Shown here piece after piece: positions 20,561 to 32,900 of a DNA stretch of 64,000 nucleotides. A program made the position numbers and the translations under genes. The stretch lies in contig CM040761.1 of assembly GCA_022829145.1 (NCBI GenBank), positions 994,768 through 1,058,767 of the forward strand, given 5' to 3'. Every line of letters starts with the position of its first letter. Position 1 is the first letter of the stretch. The stretch is from Albula goreensis. Taxonomy: Eukaryota; Chordata; Actinopteri; Albuliformes; Albulidae. The notes under the pieces are model-generated. The model was not told where the DNA came from, searched no databases, and saw only the letters and a list, made by a program, of their open reading frames with translations.

Positions 20561-23500
20561 CAAAATGTTCTGTGCCCTCTCAAAGGCAGGCTTTAGTGAG
20601 AGACACTACCCGCAGTATGGAGGCTCTGAGACTGGCTTGAACTGGCGCCATGTCGTACATTTGTGCGCTGCTGATTAAAGTCATGTTTGCAGCAACAGCA
20701 TGGCCACCTGAGATTCACCACAGTGTATGATACTTACAAGTTGGCCTCAGGCTGCACAGTGTATACTGTTGCAGTTGTACATTTAGAGTACATCTGTTAC
20801 ACTTAAAAGTAACAGAGGAAATTAAATGTATATTATGTACTGTGGTGTGTGCACTTAGTGTATTATACATTTTCTTATTTATAGCCCATTTCATTTATTT
20901 TAACCCTCAGCTGAGTCCTGTTAATCCTCCATTATAGCAAACCAAAGCTAAGAGAAGGTTTATCATAACTTATAAATGAAAGGTGGTGTTGAGTTGTGTC
21001 AATTTCAAATGGTTTAAGGAGCTAAAGAATGATGCCTGCATGCAATTATAGTTCTCAATGGATTGTTTTGTTTTCAAGCAAAAAAGCAAAATGGCCTGTA
21101 AAATTCTCTTCCACTGCATCTTCATGTCATCCTTCTGATTTGTTGGGGCACCTGAATGTGTGTATGTACTCGAAAACCTCTTATCGCCCTGTCCTTCATT
21201 AACCTCAATAGCAAAATGCACCAGCTGCAAATCAAAGACAAGAGATTTCTCCTGTTTTATAAAGCTGCATATCAAACTGAAAGATGACAGAGCGGAATAC
21301 AGTGTACTTTGAACACAAGTTTGTTGTAAAATATTCTACCTATGCATCAAGAAAATCCAATATCCATATAAACATATACAGTAGCTGTGTCAATAGTGAA
21401 ATTAGAAAGGTGTTATGTCAGTTCAACAGTGTTGCTTTGTGGGGATGTGTGTAGCGTTTGTGTGATCGACGTGGCCATTTTGTGTGGGTAGTCAGTAATA
21501 TGGGATTTGTTTGCAGATAAAACATACAGTCTGTACTGATTTTTCTTGTTTTTATAAAGTTTGAGATTATCAACTGTGCCTGTGAGACAAACAAGCTGCA
21601 GTGGTGGAATGGCATTGGTTTCATAAAACTGGCACTGTTTGCCTCTTCTCTTCTGTAAATGTAGCTGTAATGGACAGATCATGTTTATGGGGAGGTCCTT
21701 CAGAAGGGGTTAGTTTCCTAACAAAGCATCAAAGTCTGGCCCTGGAATCTGAGGTTAAGAGGAAATGTTCCCCATGAAGATATGTAATGTGGTTAAAAGG
21801 GGATTCAGGAAAGGTAACCGCAGTTGACCAGGCTTTTATTGAATATAGTCATTTAGTTGCTAAAGCATAAAGCTATTATTTGCATCTAGGCTTTTATTGG
21901 AAATTTTGCTGTACATTCCTGATGCTAAAGCTGAAACATCCGCCTTGTTACATGGTATACACTCCAAGGACTGACCAAGTGAATAGAGGATGAGTTTGGT
22001 ATATTCTGAAGACTGACCCTTTAAAAGGGAAATGGCACCGACACTCACAATAACAACCTCTTCGTTGATGGCTATGGCCACATGGAGCATCACTCCTGCC
22101 CCACTCCCCCACAGCTGCTTTTCACTCATCTCTGTGTGTTTCTATGGTCAAAACATTTTATAAATGTATAAAGTCTGATCACTGGCTGTTTTTTTTTCAA
22201 TAGAACCCCCAAAAAAAAAAAAAAAATAAAATAAATAAAACTAACTCCTAAAATTACCTGTGGATAAAAAAGACAATAAAGAGGGGAAATCCTTTTGATT
22301 TATATGGTTCTTTATTTTGTCATACAGTATAAATATTTCACTTACACTCTTATCCAGAACCATGGTTTTTTACTTTAAAGGCATTTAGCTGATTTTTTCA
22401 TCACACTTTACTCAAAGAAAAGTGCCAAGAATTACGTTGAATAGGAAAAGGAGTGTGGTGTATTCCCAGAGACCAGATATTTGCTAGAAGCTATTTAAAC
22501 CTGTTAATGAAAATTTAAAAACAATCAGACCAAAACAGTCATCCACAGTCACAGCTTAAACCACAGTATTACATATAATGCAAATTTAATTATGCAGACA
22601 GATCAAATGTCATATTTTGTAAATTGCCTGTAGGTAGATGCAAGCTTAAGTAAATTGTTTGTAGGGTGTATGTAAAATTGACATTGTATGTAATAATGTA
22701 ACAGGAAGAACAGTTTACAAACACTTGAGTAGCAACACAGCTCTTCATGTATCACATCACACAGCTATGCTACTGAGAGCACTGACATTCTCACTGCAGA
22801 CCCACACCTGCGTATATTGCTTTTGTTTCCCATGAGTCTTACTATTAAGTTCCCATATGGACATTTGCAATATTAAAACATTCCTGGGCATCTACAATAT
22901 AAATATGTAGTTATTCTGAAAAATTAGTAATACATATTTTAATCTCAATCATGGAATATGTATGTGTTTGGTATAAAGGTTTATTGAAATGTAAGCATCC
23001 TTACATTAATTGTGGCTGGAGGCCCAGCTTTTCAGAGTGCGCCCTGCTGAAGAAGCACAGCAATTACATTACCAAATGAAATGGCAGGCAGATAACAAAC
23101 TCTAACCCCCCAATGGCAGAACAGCAGAACCAAGCAGGTGGAGGCTGGCGTGGCAGTAGATGGCATTACAACACAGCAGTGTTATATATGCTGGAATTTG
23201 GCATTGAAAGGAATGCTAATTGAGCAACAAAGTGTGCTGTCACAATGTGAATGGTGTAAACTAATGATTGTACACAGCGTGCTAGAACACCCAGCTGGCT
23301 GTCAGCTGCTGTAGACCCTGTCTGAACTAGCTTTGCTCATTTGTTTTCCTACAGATATCTCTCTCCTTGAAATTCACAGGCCATTATTTTGGGTGTAACA
23401 CTGAAATGCATTCATACCAACTGCAGTACACTACAGATGTATGCAGAATGGCACAGCCATAATTGGTGATGTGCAGTATACAAATGATTTGCTCTTTCTG

Positions 23501-25000
23501 AATGAATATTTTTGGTGTGCTGTATGCACTGATCTGATTTATGAGACAACTACATTTCGGCCCAGTTGAGAGATCTCAAAGCATCTGGGAGATTAATTTA
23601 TCTACAGCACTTTGCTGATTTGACTCAGCCATTATGCAAAGTTCTATTCTGCGCATCCACTGTCATGTGTGTCTAAAACGTATCCTTTCATGTCCTATAA
23701 GGATTTTCAGTTGGCACCACAGAAGTGTGATACTCCATAAGTGGTCATAATTGAATGGTTAAGGACAAATAAAAGAGTTAACAATTTTATTACAATAAAC
23801 AAGACTAAGCTACAAAACACTGGCAAGCACAGGCACATGGTACAGACACCTGGGACCCACATGCAAGACTCCCCAATCAACCCTGTTTTCCCTTCTTAAG
23901 TGGCAGGAAAATGCAACTTGTTTCAGGTAACCCAAGGGCCCTAAGTAATGCCCTGCAGGCCATCTCACCAGATAACCAATTTCACAGGTAAAACCACCAG
24001 TGACAACCAGCATTTATCTGAGTTAGTAGTTGATTTAGTTTTGATTTGGCAGTTCTTTTCCTTTACTCATGATGACAAAAAGTTTTTGAATGTTGCCTCA
24101 TTTCATTTCTTTGTGAAACAGGAAATCACGGAGTGCCACAGCACTGTTCCTTAACACTGAAATTAATAAGTAGAATAAGTAGATTTACTTTGATTGATTT
24201 TATTTTCATAATATACACTCTTAATTTATTTATTATTAGAGATACAGAAAGTGTGAGGAACAGCCATGTGGTTTTATATTACCATTTATGTTTGCCAGCA
24301 TACACTGGCTGACATCAGGTACCCTAACATACATTGATGAAAGCAAGCACATGTTTACTCCTAAATATAGATAATCATTTCACAAATATAATTAATCTCC
24401 TTGGTACTGCAATAAAAATAACTTTAAAGCAAAGTGTTACTGATTGCTCCATGCTGGATATACCCGTAAAAGCAAGCAGCCATTCTTCAATGACATGCCA
24501 GCATTCTAATGGATGTCAAATCACATAACCATTTTTTAAAATAGGGAGGTCTCATCCTGAATGTTTATTCAGCAATCAGACTAACAGAGAATGTTGAATG
24601 TGCTTTGAAATAATACAAGTTTGAAGGCAAACTTTTCCAGAAATATGATACAATTCCACATAAATGTCCCTAAAAGGTCATTAAACATTCAGTGGGCATA
24701 GACTACATTTTGAGCAGGTACAAGTCTAATTAGAAGAGAATTGCCAGTTGAATGTGATGTTAGGTATAGATGGACGCCCTCTCCATATGATTTCTAGTAG
24801 AAGTGGCTTTATTTCTATTTTAACACATAAGACAAAATGGGAAAATTAAACAGGGGGGCGGAGCACTTCAATATCAACATTTGTTCATGTGCACTACAGT
24901 GTCAGATCCTCCATTCTCACCGCATAGGATTCAAAAGTTCGGTCATTCAAACAAGGGACTGAGACTAGTAAGTGCCAAACATATTTAGCCAAAAGTGACC
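20561..25000. other. Intergenic region between itga6 and pdk1
   Basis: AT-rich sequence with no exon that I can connect to a known protein; the open frames are short (under 90 codons) and lack splice context or recognisable domains. There is an A-rich stretch at 22207-22245. Regulatory elements may be present but I cannot see any with confidence. Confidence 0.5.
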
Positions 25001-25339
25001 AAATGTCAAAGAGGAAAATAAAAATAATTAAAAAAAAAAAAACAATAACTACGAAGACCTCCAGTGCTGAAGTTGCTTAGATTCTTCCTCTTCCTCGGTG
25101 GATTTCACAGCTTTTAAAACACTTAATGCATACCGCCACCCACTGTTTTGGAGCGTAGCACGGTAGAGGGTTACAATATTCGCTAAACCTGACATCTAAA
25201 TTACGAATTACGTCTATGCTAAGGAAATTAATACAGAGTTCAAATTAACTATAAATACTTGTCCAAACATGATTTTAAAACACTCTTTACACTCCAGCTT
25301 TGAACTATCCAATGACGTAAAAACAGTATGCTGTAAAAC

Positions 25340-26049
25340 AGCGGGCAACAACCAATGGAAAAAGAGCAGTCTCCGACTCAGTTGTGAAGTAAAGTATAAA
25401 CGTACTAGGCCTTAAGTTGATATGCCAGCGTTAGCTAACGGCATTATGCGTTATATAAGAAATTAAATTTCTTGCAACTTCTGTCGTACGTGTAACACAT
25501 TTTTTTAATTTACTCGGTCAGAGAAGCTGACGTGCAAAACGCATGCCTCTTACCGTTTGAACGAGGGCTAGTTGATTCACTTTGCTAGGTCACTGGATAG
25601 CAAACGTTCGGTCAGTCGAACCGAATTGAGTCGGTCGTGATAAATAGAACATCGTTGGCTATGTTCAGTAGCATGCTACTGCTAGGTACATGCTATTGCC
25701 AGCTGGTCAGTACGTAACGAGTGTCGCTTGTCTGGTAGCTATACTGCCTTACCAATAAGGACATTGATAACTAACTAGCTACCGAGGCGAGGTCACTCGT
25801 TTTCTAGACATCAGCGATACATATAAAGATAATAAAGATTGCAACCTAGAGGGTTTTGGTCGTTGCTTTAGTGCAGATATGAAGAGCAGTCTCTGCTGGA
25901 TAGTCGAACTTAGCCAAATCAATTGCGCCAGCTAGCTAATACCAGGTAGTTTGCTAGCTATTGATTGTAACTAGCTTGTCAGATCATTAGTAGAAAAATA
26001 ATTTTCCAAAGGTAAAGCTACCCCGATAACCACTTATATACCCTACAGT
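25340..26049 (+). promoter_or_regulatory. pdk1: pdk1 upstream region and 5'UTR (promoter inferred)
   Basis: CG dinucleotides are more frequent here than in surrounding DNA. A CCAAT box is present near 25351-25355, and two hypoxia-response-type cores ACGTG occur at 25488-25492 and 25530-25534. Mammalian PDK1 is a HIF-1 target, so these are worth noting, but five-base motifs occur often by chance. No TATA box or start site can be fixed from sequence alone. Confidence 0.35.
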
Positions 26050-26842
26050 ATGAAGCTTTTAAGGTGTTTACTGAAAAACGGCGCAATCGGGAAGCATATT
26101 GACTACTACTCCAGGTTTTCTCCGTCACCCCTCTCTATGAAACAGTTTTTGGATTTCGGTGAGTAGCGCTGGCTACCTGTCACCACAAGGGAATTTGCTA
26201 TGAAACGTTAGCTAGCTTGCTAAACTTAAATGCTAGTCAGCTAACAGTAACTCAAGCTACCCTGTCTTTTTCTAATTAAAGCATTTTGTCAAAACACCAT
26301 TGACATTGTTAAGATAACTAAATATTCTGTCTATTTTCATCAGTGCTGTTATCCACTTTACAGGTTCAGAGAATGCGTGTGAAAGAACGTCGTTTGTATT
26401 CCTGAGACAGGAACTTCCCGTAAGGTTGGCAAACATTATGAAGGAAATAAATTTGCTGCCAGATAATTTGTTAAAGACCCCATCTGTGCGTCTGGTTCAG
26501 AGTTGGTGAGTTTCTTCAATGATTTCATGAAAAATATTGCACATTATGTGATACACAAAACATATGCTATTCGTTTGTTTGTGTGATCACCGCAGTTGAC
26601 AGTTGACCACGATGGGCTGTAAAGATAAAGAAGCAACAGATGGTGTGCATTTGAGGTTTGGTGTAGCCCTTAAGCCTTTCGCCTGAAAAAATTAAATTTA
26701 ACCTTTCAAATACAGTTTATACGCTTTCAAAATCTGCTGGTAACAAATCTTTACGGCCTGTAACTTGAAAATGTATGTTTTTAGTCTCCTCCCGACTGAA
26801 AGGTTTTGAATACTTAACTGTGTATGTGTGTGTGTATATATA

Positions 26843-26904
<62 letters not shown>

Positions 26905-29900
26905 ATGTGTGTGTAAAATACGTACATACATACATAGGTTTTTTTTAAAATTCCGTATGTTTAAGATCATCTGAAGTTGCTAAGCTGCAGAGTTTCTAAA
27001 GAAAACATTAGGTATTTAAAAAGGTTGATGAACTTCCAAGTCCCTCAGGTAAAGGATATTAAAAGGCCCACATGGGATGCATAAGCTAAAATGTAGGGCT
27101 ACACAGAATGAATTCCCACCTATGCTTGTTCCAATATTTAACTATGCATAAAAGTCATGCATACTTAAATCAAAACATTAATTTAAGTAAATCACAGTAA
27201 ATATCTAACAAATGGTCATGCATGGGGAGTTCCAAAAATAGATTTTCTCCCCAACTTTCCACATGACCTACGGGAAGTGTTTACATATGCATGTGTGTGT
27301 TAATATGTATGCAGTTATGATTCATTTTGTAGTGGGAGCTCGATTTTCTTCTTATGTTTGCATTCTTTAGGTATATGCAGAGTCTGCTGGAGATTCTGGA
27401 GTTCAAAGATAAAGATGCCGATGATGAGAAAGTCACATATGAGTAAGTAACATTAGAATTATTTATGATTAGGCTGATGATTTTGGATGAGACAGCATTC
27501 TGAGTAATGATCCTCGTTGGGATGTTAGTAAGTATGAAGATGTGTGTTTGCCCTCCTGCCAGTTTTACAGACGCAGTGATAAAGATTCGGAATCGTCACA
27601 ATGATGTCATTCCCACCATGGCTCAGGGAGTGGTGGAGTATAAGGAGACCTATGGGACGGACCCGGTCACCAGCCAGAATGTGCAGTACTTCCTGGATCG
27701 CTTCTACATGAGCCGAATATCCATAAGGATGCTGCTCAACCAGCACAGTGAGATTTAGTTCTGTTTAACCACTGTCGGTGAACAGAACCGACAGGATCTC
27801 TGCCCAGGCTGCAATGTAAGATGTAGCTTACAAGGGATGAAACTATTTTTCATTAGCCATTTCACAAGAGTGGATCCTGTGCAAACCTCCCGACTGTTTG
27901 AGTGGTGCAGAGTCATTCTGTTTACATGCTTTTGGGGGTTTGAGCAGGAGAAGCAAGGAAGATCACTGAAGACACATCTGCACATAAATAGAAGCTTTCA
28001 GTTGTAGTTGAGAAACTTGGTTTGAGATTTGTATTTATTTTCTCTTCCAGCTTTGCTCTTCGGTGGAAAGATCAGAGTCAACCCTGCACACCCTAAGCAG
28101 ATAGGCAGTATTGACCCACACTGCCGTGTGGCTGAAGTAGTTAAGGGTGAGTGCACCGTCCTGCTCTGCCTTGATAAGATGTGTTTACCCGTCCAACAAG
28201 AGTAGTGGGGAATAGGCTGTTTTTTATTGTTGTGAATCTGCAAGTTTATCTTGAAGTTGCCGTTGTCTTAAGTGTAGTTTTTCTTTCATCATAGCTTGCA
28301 AGTGCCAGTGTCATTAATTTCATTCAGTTCCTTTTATTAGCTTACCCAGGATGTCACAGTTTTTGTGATCAAAATTGATATTATGATTGTTATTTACAGA
28401 TGTATACAACATATATTATGAGCTTCTTTCCATCATTTATTAACAGTAACAGGGATCAGGATTAATCAACAGTTTTTACTTAAAATTGAACAAGAGCAGT
28501 TTGGTTAGTTAATTGTCATGATTGCTGAATTCACAAAACCATCAGATGAAGCCTTGCATTTAATTGTGAGCCAAAGTTGAGCACAATCCCAATGAATTCC
28601 AGCCAGGGTTTTCCTGGCTGAAATCAGACAAAGGTGATGGCTGAAGCATGGTTTGTGCTTCTTGTGCAAACTGATGTTGTTCCAGAAAGGTGTTCACTTT
28701 GGGTCTTTTCAGCAGTTTGTTCAGGCCAGAATTTCTTGTGCACTTGTTTAACTGTCTCAGAGAACTCCTCATTGATTTATCAACTAGTGGTGGGGCCCTT
28801 GAACCAAGATATTTATTGGACCTAGGCAGTGGGGATGGTTTCGTACAAACCAGGAAGTTTAGCCAGCAAAATAGTATATTTATGAACATATTAAATGGTA
28901 TACAAGGTGAAATAGGCCAGCAGACAATGGGTAAATAAAAAGCCTTTATTCATCTGACGTTGATCTAACTTGCATTGTCGACGGATTGTAAAATGCATTG
29001 TCTATTTCTCTCACACTGTTAAGTGGATCTTCTTCATCTCCAGCTCTTTATTTCTTTCAGTTGTCCAATTTCCAACATAACCAAATTGTCATTCTCAGAA
29101 GAAAGCAAAATTAATTTGTCTAGTGCCAACCTGAGGTTGACTAAAACTCTGCAGCACAAACTGCAGCTCAATCAGATTATACTTTAGTTTAGAACAATGT
29201 TGTTCAAAGAAGAAAAGTAACTAGTGTACACCGATCGTGTATTGGCAACAACCCTTACCTTCAACTGGGGTATAGTGAGGCCTTTAGCTTTGCCATTGCG
29301 CCTGCTTCTCCATTGCCAATCATTTAATGTACCGTAATCTCTGAAGTGTTTGACCAAGGAGTGAGCTGTGAATTCTGGAATTTTTGTTGCAGTCAACATT
29401 CTTCTCCCGGTGCACAGCAAGCCATATCCTTCCTGTTCATTTAACCGCCTGGTAGCACACGTTTGTGACTTTGCTGCCTAGCTAACGTTAGTTTGGTTGA
29501 CATAGTCCTCCATTGTGAGCTAGAGGGCTAGTTTTTAGGTTGTATAGTCAATCTATCATTTACTTCATTTATCATGTATTTCTCTCAACTGCTGCCATTG
29601 TCATTGTTGAAGATTGCTGAGTAATTGGGGTCTGTCAGTGTTACCTAGCACTCCAGAGATCACTCTGCTATGAATGTGCGCTTGTTTGGAGAATCTCCTG
29701 CTGTGAGCCAGTGATTAATTGTAAGACATAAAAAAAAAACGTTTACCCCATTTCACGCAACACATGTGGATTTTGCTTCACTCAGACACTTGTATAAGAT
29801 GCAAATGTGATTAACTTTTTCCTCCGGCGGTGAGACGGCTAACACTTCCACACAACAGCAACGGAAAGAGCACACAAAGCAGTGCAAAGCTTGAAATTGA

Positions 29901-32900
29901 AATAATTATGTTAATTTTATTACATTCTTTAAAAACTTTTAAACCTTTTTAATTCAGTGGGATTCACTCTGATCATAATTTTGTACAGTAGTGAGTTGAA
30001 TTACTAAGGCCCCAAGTAATGGGTCTTATCTTGTGGTGGTGAAATTTATTTATTTCAGGATAAAACCCCTTGATGTACCGTCTCTTTTTCGAGGGAGCCC
30101 TGACAAAAAATATACACAATATAAGAAACAACATACATATGCAAGAAATAACAGACATGGTTGCAGTTACAATTAGACTAATTATAAAGGACAAAAACAC
30201 ACACACACTCATGCATCATGCACACACCAAGAAATATAGATATCCACACCTGTGTTGTTACAACATTAAATAGTGACAGTTAACAGGAGAAAACTGTTGT
30301 GAAGTGAGTGACAAGAGCATCTTTAAATTAACCTAAATACTGCAGAGATTTCAGAGAAGTTGGTAAGTTGTTCCAGTCTCTAGGAGCCTTATAATTCAAT
30401 GCTTTTTTTCCTTATTTCAACTGAGATTTTTGGGATATGAAACAGGAAATGATTATTATTTCTAAGACTTATTATGATTATAATTCTGTGGGACGAGTAG
30501 CTCTTGTAAATAGATAGTTAGGATAGTTGAAATGAATACGTTTGAAAAGAAACTGGTACCAGTGCAGCTGCTGTCTATTTTCAAGAGAAAGCCAGTGCAA
30601 TTGATTATACAGTATACAATGGTGAGTTTGAAAATGACAATTGAGAATAAATCTGCATAAATGATTAAATATGACATCTAAATTTAGCAAATCAGTTTTT
30701 GAAGCATTTTGATATACAGTGTCTCCATAGTTGAGAACAGGCAGTAGCAACTGGGATACCAGCCTCTTCTTTACATTTATGGTAAAACAGTTCTTTGATC
30801 TGTAGAAAACACCAATGGAACAGCAAATCTTTTTACATAGATAATCAATGTGCTTTTTGTATGATAAATCAGAGTCAATCCATTGCCCCAGATATTTTTC
30901 ACAGACAACCTTAGTGAGTAGTGCACCATCAGATGTAAAAATAGAAACATTTTGTGTGCACATTTTTTATCATTTCACTCTGAAACTGACACTGACACTG
31001 AAATGCCTGTTGGTTTACTAAGAGCTCACAGCGCAAATTAAAGCTCAGTGACTGGCAAGAATAAGATGTTTGTCAGCACTGAAGTGGTCATAACTATAGT
31101 TATAGGGGTGAACAAATCATTACACCATAGGCCAGGGCGGTATTTATTATTCATATGCACGTGTGTGCATGATATGAAAGGAATGATATTGTTTTTGAGT
31201 TGTGTGCAAAGACCCTGTATTGAGCGCTGTGCAAAGCAAGTGATGAACTGATGCATGCAGTGTGAATCTCAAGAAAATTTAATCTTGGAGACTGTTCAGG
31301 CTTTCTGGAAGTAGTGGAGGAAGGAATTAGTGAGCTAAACAAATAACTGGAGCCAAAAATTCAGCTGAACTGATGATTCCTTAGTGATCACTAGTGACTG
31401 GTGAACTGGCTTGTTCAGGAGGAGGTCCTTGTTTATCAGACCTGGACTGGCAGAGGGAGTTATCACACTTGGGCGTTTCAGTTTAGGAATAAAAGAGGTT
31501 AAAAAGATTAATCCATGTAAGAGGTTGAAGTTTTGTTTTTTCCTTTCAGATGCATACGAAAATGCACGAAGACTTTGTGACCTGTATTATATGAACTCAC
31601 CAGAGTTGATACTGGAAGAATTCAATGGTAATTCCAAAAGCATTACCGCTACAATTATTTGATGTGATTTTATGTTGAAACGAACTTCATTCTGTCTTAA
31701 AGTCTGGGTTTAGTGGATATCTACAATTTCTAATGTACTGTAAAACTTCCAATTACGGGCGGTCTCTGATAAATGCTGGGAACCACAGCCTTTCACAATT
31801 AAGCACCAGTCTACAATAATCACCTCCAATTCACATGGCTCTAGATAAAACTCCTGACTCCATTTCACTGACACAGACTCACTATGTTTGCACATACTGT
31901 AAAGTTTTTTTTCTTTGATTTTAGTTTTAACGCATTTGCCCACAAGGAGCTTGGAGATACCCATGACGTTTGAAATTGTATGGTTCAGTTACCTGCAGTA
32001 ATGTTTTACTCATTTGCATTCATGCTCAAACATGCAGGTTCATACAGTGACTCTGCATCATGCAGTCATGATATCACAGCTGCAGCTGTATTTAACTGTT
32101 GAAGAAAGCTGCGGTTGAACTGTCCCACTTCACCTTCCATGAACAGAATGTGACAGTGCTTTGATAGCTACTTTGCTCTTACTCCCTAAAATCCTTATTA
32201 ATGCTATGTAAGCTCTTTTCGTTCACAGGCAAGATAAGTAATTTCTTTCTTCATAAAAACTTGAACAAATACTTTCTTTTCTCAAATCCCAGCATGAAGC
32301 CATGGAGCTTAAAGATTGGTGTGAGGACTGGTTTAAAGGGTATGCACAAAACAGACATTTTCACAAAGCAGCACTCTTAAACTCACTTATCTTTTCTAGC
32401 TTTTGACTACACTATTGACAGCACCACTGTACAGCTTGAGACATGTCTGTTAATGATTTTGTGGTCAATTCTGCTATTTTCAACAGATTGTTCACTCCCT
32501 TTGATTTGCAGCTGTGCCAAATAGATTACATGCTGGCCTCCAGTAACCACTGTTCTCTAAAAAGCACCTGGCGAATCTAGTTGAGGAAGCAAATAAACAC
32601 CCACACGATTATTGGAGGTCTTACAGTAGTTATATTTTCCAGTGGATCCCATATGAGTGTAAAGTTATACCAAGTGCTACTTTTGTGACTAACATATGAG
32701 TAAATCTAACTGTAGAATCAGATGAAGTGAAGCTTGACTTTACTCAAAATGCAGTTATAAGCAGTTATATGCAATAGATGACCATCTGAGCCATGCATTC
32801 AATATAACATGAACTGTAAAGAGAATGCACACAGTGAGCAGCACACATTGAGCAGCAAAGAGAATCTGCTCAATGAGCAGGACACAGTGAGCAGCAACAA

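Noticed and set aside
28560..28940. Overlapping frames of about 80-110 codons on both strands
   Set aside because: No recognisable domain, inside pdk1 intron 5 and not bounded by phase-compatible splice sites.
29184..29420. 78-codon minus-strand frame resembling a mobile-element fragment
   Set aside because: Too short and without a motif I can name; nothing in the flanks shows element ends.
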